From: Thermus sp. JCM 17653
GTDB lineage: Bacteria; Deinococcota; Deinococci; Deinococcales; Thermaceae
Assembly: GCA_001311585.1 (NCBI GenBank)
Contig: BBBN01000107.1
Span: 1-5,865, forward strand
Direction of reading: 5' to 3'
Length of the DNA stretch: 5,865 bases
A program made the position numbers and the translations under genes. The notes under the pieces were generated by a model. That model saw only the letters and a list, made by a program, of their open reading frames with translations. It searched no databases and was not told where the DNA came from. Of this stretch, positions 1 through 5,865 are shown piece by piece. Numbering within the stretch: position 1 is the first letter of the stretch; every line of letters starts with the position of its first letter.

Positions 1-358
1 CTTGCGGCGGGGGGTGGAGGCGGTAGCCCCCCTCCTCCAGGGCCTTTCGCCCCTGGGGGAGGAGGGCCACCAGGTACCCCTCCTCCCAAGGCTCCACGTC
101 CCCCATGGCCTCCCCCAGGTCCGGGGGCTCCCTCTCCAGGAAGAAGACGGCCACCGGGTCGTGGACGGAGGGCACCTCGGGGGGGTGGAGGACCGCCACC
201 TTGCGCTCGGCCAAGGGGAAGCCGCCGAAAAAGGCCACCTTGAGGCCCTCCTTCCCCGCTAAGGCGGCAAGGGCCGCCTGCTCCTCGGGGGTGAGAAAGC
301 CCGTCTGCACCACCCGTCCTCCCTTCGCCCGCTTGAGGTAGGCCGCAAGGTCCGCCAC
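1..358 (-). CDS. YlmH-like RNA-binding protein, N-terminal part (partial)
   Basis: This reading frame opens at GTG 358-356 and stays open for about 119 codons to the left edge, so the C-terminus is missing. The start is preceded by AAGGAGGGA and overlaps the fabZ stop as TAGTG. The visible protein has TGFLTPEEQAAL near residues 19-30, then VAFFGGFPLAERKVAVL. This resembles the 'FLDPREQ...GGY..AERKRAI' core of the YlmH family, whose members carry a C-terminal S4 RNA-binding domain. In Bacillus, YlmH binds ribosomal complexes and aids quality control of stalled large subunits. The S4 domain would lie outside the window, so the assignment rests on the N-terminal domain alone. The frame shows no interruption. 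Later residues (LGEAMGDV, then ALLPQGRKALEEGG) are only loosely family-like. A shortened or diverged homologue is possible. Confidence 0.6.
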   Translation of the reverse strand, partial: MADLAAYLKRAKGGRVVQTGFLTPEEQAALAALAGKEGLKVAFFGGFPLAERKVAVLHPPEVPSVHDPVAVFFLEREPPDLGEAMGDVEPWEEGYLVALLPQGRKALEEGGYRLHPPPQ

Positions 359-779
359 TATCCCTCCTTCAGGGCAAAGCTCAGGGTGGCCCGGGCCCTC
401 TCCTCCCCCTCCACCAAGGCCCGGACCGCCACCTTGCCCAATCCCCGGCGGAAGAAAAGGAGCTCCCCCTCCAGGAGGAGGTGTCCCCGGGCACCACGGG
501 CTTCTTAAAGCGGGCCTCCTCCACCCCCACCAAAAAGACCCATCCCCCCGGGGCGAAGCCCGGCTGCCGCACCAGTTCCCACGGCCGCCTGGGCCATGGC
601 TCGAGGATCAAGACCCCCGGCATGACGGGGTAGCCGGGGAAGTGGCCCTGGAAGTGGGGCTCGTTGAAGGTGACGTTCTTGAGGGCGCGGAAGCGCTTCT
701 CGTCCGCCTCCAGGACCCGGTCTATGAGGAGAAAGGGGTAGCGGTGGGGAAGGAACTTAAGGATCTCCCCGATCTCCAC
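358..779 (-). CDS. fabZ: 3-hydroxyacyl-ACP dehydratase FabZ (frame broken by small indels)
   Basis: FabZ removes water from (3R)-hydroxyacyl-ACP in each round of type II fatty-acid elongation in the cytoplasm. The start is GTG 779-777, and the protein opens with MEIGEILKFLPHRYPFLLID. The hot-dog helix motif HFQGHFPGYPVMPG carries the catalytic His at residue 46. The catalytic Glu is residue 60, just before the first frame break. Three breaks are visible: one base missing near 599-600, two near 576-577 and one near 480-481. Rejoining gives LEAMAQAAVG, then LVRQPGFAPGG, VEEARFKKPVVPGDT and a C-terminus ending in TLSFALKEG. The stop is TAG 360-358 and the product is about 141 residues, normal for FabZ. 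Read literally, the frame ends at 381 with an unrelated Trp/Arg/Gly-rich tail. The active site and fold are otherwise intact, so error is more likely than decay. The gene starts 4 nt after mreB and is probably coupled to it. Confidence 0.92.
361..369 (-). promoter_or_regulatory. Shine-Dalgarno of the YlmH-like gene
   Basis: The coding strand reads AAGGAGGGA just before the TAGTG stop/start overlap. These bases are also the last fabZ codons (Lys-Glu-Gly) in the corrected frame. The site supports both GTG 358 as a start and TAG 360-358 as the true end of fabZ. Confidence 0.75.
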
Positions 780-783
780 GGGT

Positions 784-792
784 TCACCTCCT
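784..792 (-). promoter_or_regulatory. Shine-Dalgarno of fabZ inside the mreB stop region
   Basis: On the coding strand this reads AGGAGGTGA, a perfect match to the core anti-Shine-Dalgarno. It is also the last two Arg codons and the TGA stop of mreB. AGGAGG ends 7 nt before the fabZ GTG, which supports GTG 779 as the start. It implies that fabZ translation is tied to termination on mreB. Confidence 0.85.
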
Positions 793-1815
793 CAGGACGT
801 CGTCCGAGGAGAGGATGGTGTCCTCGAGGACGTGGAGCATCTCCAGGGCCTTCCCGGTCCCCAGGACCACGGCCTCAACGGGGTTCTCCGCCACCACCAC
901 GGGGACGCCGGTGGCCTCCTGCAGGGCGAGGTCCAGGTTCTTGAGAAGCGCCCCGCCCCCGGTGAGGAGGATGCCCCGCTCGTAGATATCGGAGGCGAGC
1001 TCGGGAGGGGTGGTCTCCAAGACCCCCTTCACCCCTTGGAAGATCTTCTCCAAGGGCTCCTTCAAGGCCTCGGCCACGTCAAGGGCAGGGATCTCCGCCG
1101 TGCGGGGAAGGCCGGTGATCAGGTCCCGGCCCCGCACCTCGGCCACCTCCTTCTCCTCCCCGGGAAGGACCTGGGCCCGGCCCAGCTGGATCTTGAGTTC
1201 CTCGGCGGTGCGCTCCCCGATGAGGAGGTTGTACTTTTGCCGCACGTAGCGGATGATGGCCTGGTCCATCTCGTTGCCGGCGATGCGGAGGCTCTCCGAG
1301 CGCACGATGCCGCCCAGGGAGATGACGGCGATGTCCGTGGAGCCCCCCCCGATGTCCACCACCATGCTCCCCGTGGGCTCGGCCACGTTGATGCCCGCCC
1401 CGATGGCGGCCGCCAAGGGCTCTTCTATGAGGTAGACCTTCTGGGCCAAGGAGGAAACCGCCTGCACCACCGCCCGGCGCTCCACGTCCGTGACCCCCGA
1501 GGGCACCCCCACCATGACCCGGGGCTTGAAGAAGCGGCTCATGGGGGAAAGGACCTTCTGCAGGAAGAGGAGGAGCATGCGCTCCGTGAGGGCGTAGTCG
1601 GCGATGACCCCGTCCTTCAGAGGCCGCACGGCCACGATGTTCCCCGGGGTGCGGCCCAGCATGCGGTAGGCCTCCGCCCCCACCGCCTTGACCTCCCGCT
1701 TGCCCTGCACCACAGCGATCACGGAGGGCTCCCTCAAGACGATCCCCTTCCCCCGCACGTAGATGAGGACGCTGGCCGTCCCCAGGTCAATCCCGATGTC
1801 CTCGCCCTTCAGCAT
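784..1815 (-). CDS. mreB: rod shape-determining actin homologue MreB
   Basis: MreB is a bacterial actin that polymerises under the inner membrane and guides lateral peptidoglycan synthesis. The frame is intact at 343 residues, the usual MreB length. ATP-binding elements are in order: phosphate-1 loop IGIDLGTAS (residues 7-15, Asp10), connect-1 EEPLAAAIGAG (131-141, Glu131), phosphate-2 DIGGGSTD (154-161) and adenosine motif LLTGGGALL (283-291). A hydrophobic loop with Phe95-Phe96 sits where Thermotoga MreB inserts into the membrane. There is no long N-terminal amphipathic helix. The ATG at 1815-1813 follows GTGAGG with 4 nt spacing, 11 nt after the rny stop. The next gene is fabZ, so mreC and mreD do not directly follow. 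MreB-like paralogues such as Mbl are a less likely alternative. Confidence 0.96.
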   Translation of the reverse strand: MLKGEDIGIDLGTASVLIYVRGKGIVLREPSVIAVVQGKREVKAVGAEAYRMLGRTPGNIVAVRPLKDGVIADYALTERMLLLFLQKVLSPMSRFFKPRVMVGVPSGVTDVERRAVVQAVSSLAQKVYLIEEPLAAAIGAGINVAEPTGSMVVDIGGGSTDIAVISLGGIVRSESLRIAGNEMDQAIIRYVRQKYNLLIGERTAEELKIQLGRAQVLPGEEKEVAEVRGRDLITGLPRTAEIPALDVAEALKEPLEKIFQGVKGVLETTPPELASDIYERGILLTGGGALLKNLDLALQEATGVPVVVAENPVEAVVLGTGKALEMLHVLEDTILSSDDVLRR

Positions 1816-1819
1816 ATCG

Positions 1820-1825
1820 CCTCAC
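1820..1825 (-). promoter_or_regulatory. Shine-Dalgarno of mreB
   Basis: GTGAGG lies in the 11-nt rny-mreB gap, 4 nt before the mreB ATG. It is a moderate match and the only purine-rich site in position. The gap is too small for a separate terminator and promoter. Confidence 0.6.
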
Positions 1826-1826
1826 T

Positions 1827-3546
1827 CTACCTAGCGTACTCCACCGCCCGGGTCTCCCGCACCACGGTGACCTGGACCTGGCCCGGGTAGTTCATCTCCC
1901 GCTCGATGCGGCCCGCGATCTCCCGGGCGAGCAGGGTGGCCTTGCGTCGGTGATCTTGTCGGGTTTGACGATGACCCGGACCTCCCGGCCCGCCTGTACG
2001 GCGAAGGCCGTCTCCACGCCGGGGAAGGAGAGGGCGATGCGCTCCAGGGCCTCGAGGCGCTGGAGGTACTCCTCCAGGCTCTCCCTCCTCGCCCCCGGCC
2101 TCGCCGCCGAAAGGGCGTCGGCCGCAGCCACCAAAACGGCGTAGAGGGTCTCGGCGTTTTCGGGATCGTGGTGGTGGGCGATGGCGTCCACCACCTCGGG
2201 GGGTTCCCCGAAGCGCCGGGCCAGGGCGATACCGATCTCCACGTGGCTCCCCTCCACCTCCCGGTCCACGCTCTTGCCGATATCGTGGAGAAGCCCCGCC
2301 CTCCGGGCCATGGCGGCATCCAGGCCCAGCTCCGCCGCCATGATCCCGGCGAGGTGGGCCACCTGAATGGAGTGCTTGAGGACGTTTTGGCCGTAGCTGG
2401 AGCGGAAGTGCAGGCGGCCCAAAAGCTGGATGAGGCCAGGCTTCAGGCCCACCACCCCGGCCTCCAGGGCCCCCTCCTCTCCCCTTTCGTAGATGAAGGT
2501 CTTCATCTCCTGCTTGGCCTTCTCCACCACCTCCTCGATGCGGCTCGGGTGGATGCGCCCGTCCTTTAAGAGCTCCTCCAGGGCCATGCGGGCGATCTCC
2601 CGGCGGATGGGGTTGAAGGAGGAAAGGAGGACGGCCTCCGGGGTGTCGTCGATGATGAGGTCCACCCCGGTGAGGGCCTCAAAGGTGCGGATGTTGCGGC
2701 CTTCCCGGCCGATGATGCGCCCCTTCATGGCGTCGGAAGGGATGGGCACCACGGAAACCGCCAGCTGGGCGGCGGTCTCCGAGGCCTGGCGCTGCATGGC
2801 CTGGGCCAGGATCTTCTGGGCCTCCCTTTTGGCCTCGAGGCGGGCCCGCTCCAAGGCGGCCCTGACCCTCTGGGCCTTCTCCTCCTCCAGCTCCCGGTCC
2901 AGCTTTTCCAGGATGAGGCGTCTGGCCTCCTCCGGGGAGAGGCCCGCCACCTGGTGGAGCCGCTCCGCAATCTCCCGCTCCTTCTCCTCCAGAAGGGCCT
3001 CCCTGGCCCGCAGGGCCTCCTCCCGGCCGGCCAAGGCCTCCTCCAGGGCGTCCAGCTTGAGGGCCCGGGTGTCCAAGGCCTCGCCCCGCTTGGAAAGCCT
3101 CTCGGCCTCCCGGCGGAGCTCCTCCCGCTCCTCCTTGAGGCGCTCCCTCTCCGCTCTAAGCTCCTCCCCCAGGGCCTTGAGCCGCTCCCTTTCCGCTCTA
3201 AGCTCCTCCCGCTCGGCCCTCAGGCGTTCCTCCGCCTCCTGAAGCCGCCTCCTGCCCTCGGCCTCCAGGGCCTCGGCGCGGGAGCGCACCTCCTTTTCCA
3301 GCTCCTGGCGGAGGGCCTGGGCACGGGCCTCCGCCTCCTCCCGGAGGCCTTGGCCTCCTGGCGGGCGGCCTCGAGGATCTCCTTGGCCTCCTTGCGGGCG
3401 GCCTCCAGGGCCGCCTTGGCCTCCTGGCGGGCGGCCTCGAGGATCTCCCTGGCTTCCCCCTCCCCCTTGCGCCTCAAGAAGAGGACCCCCAGGACCAGGA
3501 GAAGGAGGGCGAAGGCCAAGAGAAGCACCAGCTCCAGCGGGCCCAT
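1827..3546 (-). CDS. rny: ribonuclease Y (membrane-anchored endoribonuclease; two 1-base frame breaks)
   Basis: RNase Y cleaves single-stranded mRNA to start decay and processing, tethered to the membrane. The ATG at 3546 directly follows the recA stop. Residues 4-24 form one hydrophobic helix followed by RRK. A long Glu/Arg/Lys/Ala coiled coil runs to about residue 250. A KH domain with IGREGRNIR (GREG about 280-283) follows. The HD phosphohydrolase domain has HSIQVAH (His about 392), LLHDIGKS (His-Asp about 421-422), HHH near 458-460 and a C-terminal Asp near 477. Residue numbers assume the corrected frame. One C is missing at 3342-3343 (AKAS should continue [11 protein letters not shown]), and one C at 1943-1944 (KITDA should continue [11 protein letters not shown]). 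After correction the protein has about 573 residues and ends in RAVEYAR with TAG 1829-1827. Read literally it splits into a 108-residue N-terminal piece and a piece with a wrong tail ending at 1892. All domains are present, so a working enzyme is likely. Confidence 0.95.
3133..3210 (-). repeat. 42-nt coding repeat in the RNase Y coiled coil
   Basis: Two 36-nt copies (3133-3168 and 3175-3210) differ at two bases and are offset by 42 nt. They encode [11 protein letters not shown] twice with a 14-residue period, equal to two heptads. Internal duplication within the coiled coil is the likely origin. Confidence 0.8.
3348..3448 (-). repeat. 33-nt (11-residue) tandem coding repeat in RNase Y
   Basis: Two identical 35-nt copies at 3348-3382 and 3414-3448 flank a degenerate third copy, giving a 33-nt period. 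The encoded units are [20 protein letters not shown] and [10 protein letters not shown]. An 11-residue (hendecad) period suits a coiled coil just after the membrane helix. One frame break lies 5 nt beyond the repeat. Confidence 0.85.
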
Positions 3547-4569
3547 CTACTCCCCCTCTTCCTCGCTGGCGGCCAGGACCACCTGGTCCGAGCGCTCCAA
3601 GACCTTGGCGCGGATCTCCTCCAAAAGCTCGGGGCGCTCCCGCAAGGCCTCGGCCGCCTTCTCCTTCCCCTGACCTAGGCGGAGCTCCCCGTAGGAGAAC
3701 CAGCTCCCGGCCTTCTCGATGACCCCGGCGGCCACGGCCACGTTCACCAGGTCCATCACCGGGTCCAGGCCCCGGCCGAAGTAGATCTCCAGCTCGGCCT
3801 CCCGGAAGGGCGGGGCCAGCTTGTTCTTCACCACCTTCACCTTGACCTTGATGCCCACGGCCTCGTTGCCCACCTTGATGGGCTGGCCGCTCTTGCGCAC
3901 GTCCAGGCGCACGCTGGAGTAGAACTTGAGGGCCCTCCCCCCCGGGGTGGTCTCGGGGTTGCCGTACATGACCCCCACCTTCTCCCGCACCTGGTTGATG
4001 AAGATGGCGGCGGTGTTGCTCTTGGAAAGCACGGCGGTGAGCTTGCGGAGAGCCTGGCTCATGAGCCGGGCCTGGAGGCCCACGTGCTGGTCCCCCATCT
4101 CCCCCTCGATCTCCGCCTTGGGCACCAGGGCGGCCACCGAGTCCACCACGATGACGTCCACCGCCCCGGAGCGGGCCAGGAGCTCCACGATCTCCAGGGC
4201 TTGCTCCCCGGTGTCGGGCTGGGAGACCAGGAGGTCTTCCACCTCGACCCCGAGTTTCTGGGCGTAAAGGGGGTCCAGGGCGTGCTCCGCGTCCACGAAG
4301 GCCGCCACCCCTCCCTGCTTCTGGGCCTGGGCGATGATGGTGAGGGCCAGGGTGGTCTTGCCCCCGGACTCGGGGCCGTAGATCTCGATGACCCGTCCCC
4401 GGGGGATGCCCCCGATCCCCAAGGCCAGGTCCAGGCCCAAGGAGCCCGTGGGGATCACGTCCACCTGCTGCCTGGGCATCTCCCCCAGGCGCATCACCGC
4501 CCCCTTGCCGAACTCCTTCTCAATGGTCTTCAGGGCGTTCTCCAGGGCTTTCCTCTTGTTCTCGTCCAT
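3547..4569 (-). CDS. recA: recombinase RecA
   Basis: RecA forms ATP-dependent filaments on single-stranded DNA and carries out strand exchange in recombination, repair and natural transformation. The frame is intact. Numbered from ATG 4569 it has 340 residues. It shows Walker A GPESGGKT (65-72), catalytic Glu95 in FVDAEHA, Walker [11 protein letters not shown] (139-148), loop L1 EGEMGDQH near 155-162, and loop L2 from about 190 with INQVREK and NPETTPGG. The C-terminus is acidic (ASEEEGE), as expected. A GTG lies two codons upstream at 4575. I prefer the ATG because GAGGTGA is well spaced from it and because Thermus RecA proteins begin MDE. The upstream thpR frame runs 50 nt into recA, and the stop abuts the rny ATG (TAGATG). 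I recognised no SOS-type operator upstream, but the upstream region is itself coding. Confidence 0.98.
   Translation of the reverse strand: MDENKRKALENALKTIEKEFGKGAVMRLGEMPRQQVDVIPTGSLGLDLALGIGGIPRGRVIEIYGPESGGKTTLALTIIAQAQKQGGVAAFVDAEHALDPLYAQKLGVEVEDLLVSQPDTGEQALEIVELLARSGAVDVIVVDSVAALVPKAEIEGEMGDQHVGLQARLMSQALRKLTAVLSKSNTAAIFINQVREKVGVMYGNPETTPGGRALKFYSSVRLDVRKSGQPIKVGNEAVGIKVKVKVVKNKLAPPFREAELEIYFGRGLDPVMDLVNVAVAAGVIEKAGSWFSYGELRLGQGKEKAAEALRERPELLEEIRAKVLERSDQVVLAASEEEGE
3550..3558 (-). promoter_or_regulatory. purine-rich ribosome-binding region of rny
   Basis: GAGGGGGAG precedes the TAGATG junction and is made of the last Glu-Gly-Glu codons of recA. It is an imperfect Shine-Dalgarno with 3 nt spacing. 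Initiation may rely mostly on ribosomes finishing recA. Confidence 0.45.
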
Positions 4570-5112
4570 GGTCACCTCGCAAGGGAAACTTTTCCAGAAT
4601 GGTGTAGACGGGCCCCTTGGGCTTCAGCTCCGAACGCACCAAGGCGAACTCCCGCACCGGCCAGGAAAGGCCGAAGACCAAGGGGGGCACCCGGGGGGCC
4701 GGGGCCTTGCGCCGGGCCAGGGTGATGTGGGGCTTGAAGTCCTTATCCCCCCCCGCCAGGAGGGCCTCCCCCCCCAGAAGCTCCCTCACCCCGGTCTTCA
4801 AGCCCTCGGCCAGGAGGGCAAACCCCTCCCCCTCGGCTTGGCGAACCAGACCCGGGGGGTGCCCTCGTTGGGGAAGTAGCCCGTGCCCTTGAGGAGGGCG
4901 GTGAAGGGAGGGACCTTCCTGCCCAGGCGGTGGCCCAAGGCGATGAGGTCCTCCAGATCCTCCTCCGGCCGCTCCCCCAGGAAAAGCAGGGTCAGGTGAA
5001 GCTGGTGGGGGGGCACCTCCTTCCAGCCCTTGTAGCGGGAAACCCTCCCTTGAGCCTCCGCCAGGGCCCGCCGCACGTCCTCCGGAAGAAAAACCGCGTA
5101 GAAGAGCCTCAT
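4520..5112 (-). CDS. thpR: RNA 2',3'-cyclic phosphodiesterase ThpR (LigT, 2H family; one frame break)
   Basis: ThpR (historically 2'-5' RNA ligase, LigT) opens 2',3'-cyclic phosphate RNA ends. It is a 2H phosphoesterase with two HxTx catalytic motifs, both visible: HLTL at residues 39-42 and HITL at about 129-132 in the corrected frame. The ATG at 5112 sits in the ATGA overlap with the cinA stop and lacks a clear Shine-Dalgarno, so coupled re-initiation is likely. The first frame is family-like through GTPRVWFAK, then continues wrongly ([12 protein letters not shown]) to a stop at 4798. Adding one G at 4836-4837 restores [16 protein letters not shown] and continues to [10 protein letters not shown] and [13 protein letters not shown]. 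The corrected product has about 197 residues, usual for the family. The last codons, ending TGA 4522-4520, overlap recA by 50 nt. That charged tail could be native or could reflect another undetected indel. Confidence 0.92.
4572..4578 (-). promoter_or_regulatory. Shine-Dalgarno of recA
   Basis: GAGGTGA, with GAGG 5 nt before ATG 4569. The alternative GTG at 4575-4573 lies inside this site, which argues against it being the start. The site is embedded in thpR coding sequence. Confidence 0.7.
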
Positions 5113-5865
5113 GTCACGAGAAGGGCCAAGGCGGCGTACACGCTCCGAAGCCTCACCGCCTCCCGGTCTCCGGGAAAGCGGTAGCGCCTGGCTTCCACCC
5201 CGGTGGGCCCCGCCACGGCCACGTAGACCGTGCCCACGGGCTCGCCCTCCAAGGGGTCCGGGCCCGCCACCCCGGTGGTGGCCAGGGCGTAGGTGGACCC
5301 AAAAAGGGAACGGGCGGCCTCCGCCATGGCCTTGGCCGTCTCGGCGGAAACCGTCTTGGCAAGGAGTTCCTCCGGCACCCCGAAGCGGGCCTTGGCCCCT
5401 CGGGAATAGGATACCACGCCCCCCAGGTAGAAGCGGCTCGCCCCCGGAACCCGGGTGATCTCCGCCCCCAGAAGCCCCCCGGTGAGGCTCTCCATGGTGG
5501 AAAGGGTAGCCCCTTCCCGCTCCATGCGCCTTTTCACCGCCTCGGCCAGGGTGATCTCCCCCTCACCCCAGATCTCCTTGAGGAGTTTTTTTTCTTGATC
5601 TTCTCGGAAACCTCCACCACCCGGTCCTCCCGCCCCCGGACCACCACCTCCACCCCGTGGACCTTGGGTAGGTGCCGACCTCCACCTCCCCTTCCCGGAG
5701 GAAAAGCTCCCCCAGGCGTTCCACAATCTCCGACTCCCCGATGCCCCAGGTCTTGAAGACCCTTTCGGCGTAGGGCCTTTTGGGGAGGCCGAGCCGGGGC
5801 AGGACCTCCCGCCACATGGGCCGCCACTCGGGCGGGGCCCCGGGAGGAGGACCAGGTCCTTGCCG
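5109..5865 (-). CDS. cinA: CinA family protein with NMN deamidase domain, C-terminal part (partial; three frame breaks)
   Basis: Full-length CinA proteins join an N-terminal MoaB-like domain (COG1058, linked to ADP-ribose pyrophosphatase activity) to a C-terminal PncC-type nicotinamide mononucleotide deamidase. The gene enters from the right edge with [10 protein letters not shown], the end of the N-terminal domain (LPG-P-E motif). It continues with [19 protein letters not shown] and [12 protein letters not shown], then [11 protein letters not shown] in another frame. The deamidase domain follows in the last frame: [16 protein letters not shown] (catalytic Ser in ESLTGG), [30 protein letters not shown] and GTVYVAVAG. 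It ends in YAALALLVT at TGA 5111-5109. The breaks are a C missing near 5834-5837, a C missing near 5665-5666, and a run of eight A at 5586-5593 that joins IKKK to LLKEIWGEG only if its length is changed. The start lies outside the window. The gene overlaps thpR by ATGA. Confidence 0.93.
   Translation of the reverse strand, partial: GKDLVLLPGPRPSGGPCGGRSCPGSASPKGPTPKGSSRPGASGSRRLWNAWGSFSSGKGRWRSAPTQGPRGGGGGPGAGGPGGGGFREDQEKKLLKEIWGEGEITLAEAVKRRMEREGATLSTMESLTGGLLGAEITRVPGASRFYLGGVVSYSRGAKARFGVPEELLAKTVSAETAKAMAEAARSLFGSTYALATTGVAGPDPLEGEPVGTVYVAVAGPTGVEARRYRFPGDREAVRLRSVYAALALLVT
5586..5593 (-). other. A8 run at a frame junction in cinA
   Basis: The coding strand reads AAG, then eight A, then CTCCTC. 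Upstream codons need one frame (EKIKKK) and downstream codons need another (LLKEIWGEG). Nine A (one more Lys) or six A would join them. It is the longest homopolymer I noticed in this GC-rich window and lies in the linker between the two CinA domains. It could be a miscounted homopolymer or a slippage site. Confidence 0.7.

Noticed and set aside
1816..1850. Possible promoter or terminator between rny and mreB
   Set aside because: Only 11 nt are non-coding, and I saw no convincing -10/-35 pair or hairpin with a T run.
832..1890. 352-codon open frame on the plus strand, antisense to mreB
   Set aside because: Its His/Gly/Leu/Asp-rich composition is what the complement of GC-rich codons gives. 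It has no recognisable motif, and the opposite strand is an intact MreB.
1831..2319. 162-codon minus-strand frame within rny
   Set aside because: It is an out-of-frame Arg/Pro/Trp-rich reading of the HD-domain region. The HD motifs are in the other frame.
2493..3242. 249-codon Ser/Arg-rich open frame on the plus strand
   Set aside because: It is the mirror of Glu/Arg/Leu codons of the RNase Y coiled coil, low-complexity and without family features.
3348..3448. Direct repeats as a CRISPR or mobile-element signal
   Set aside because: The period is 33 nt, in frame, and encodes coiled-coil units. There are no unique spacers.
2954..3673. 239-codon plus-strand frame rich in Leu/Pro/Gly
   Set aside because: It spans the rny-recA junction on the opposite strand and its repeats simply reflect the RNase Y coding repeats.
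4573..4575. GTG as the recA start
   Set aside because: It lies inside the GAGGTGA ribosome-binding site, and the ATG two codons later gives the usual Thermus MDE N-terminus.
5111..5458. Plus-strand Pro/Arg-rich frame opposite cinA
   Set aside because: Composition bias only. The minus strand encodes the conserved deamidase domain.
358..5865. cinA, thpR, rny and fabZ as true pseudogenes
   Set aside because: Rny and FabZ do core tasks, motifs outside each break are intact, and each site is a one- or two-base change that restores a full protein.

Overview
The window is a GC-rich bacterial chromosomal segment (roughly two thirds G+C, strongly biased to G/C at third codon positions). All genes lie on the minus strand, so they read from high to low coordinates. 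RecA, MreB, RNase Y and CinA look like Deinococcus-Thermus proteins, and the RecA fits genus Thermus best. The species cannot be fixed from sequence alone.

Layout in transcription order: cinA (C-terminal part, entering from the right edge at 5865 and ending at 5109); thpR/ligT (5112-4520); recA (4569-3547); rny, RNase Y (3546-1827); mreB (1815-784); fabZ (779-358); and the N-terminal part of a YlmH-like protein (358 to the left edge). The genes form one compact array. Stop and start share an ATGA at cinA/thpR, thpR runs about 50 nt into recA, recA and rny abut as TAGATG, 11 nt separate rny from mreB, 4 nt separate mreB from fabZ, and fabZ and the last gene share one base (TAGTG). Several ribosome-binding sites are built from the last codons of the upstream gene. 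This points to one co-transcribed, translationally coupled unit. No stretch over 300 nt lacks a gene, and I recognised no tRNA, rRNA, CRISPR, insertion sequence, terminator or confident promoter.

The genes join recombination (RecA), NMN/nucleotide-pool repair (CinA), RNA end and turnover chemistry (ThpR, RNase Y), cell shape (MreB), fatty-acid elongation (FabZ) and a probable ribosome-associated RNA-binding protein. The cinA-ligT-recA core is a known arrangement in Deinococcus. It is housekeeping DNA, and I see no new defence or mobile system.

The main oddity is the reading frames. recA and mreB are intact, but cinA, thpR, rny and fabZ contain nine small indels in total. Eight are apparent losses of one or two bases, mostly in short G or C runs. 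The ninth is an A8 run in cinA. When the frames are rejoined, every protein becomes full-length and family-like, so sequencing or assembly error is the best explanation. The cinA A8 run is the one site where real transcriptional slippage deserves a check.
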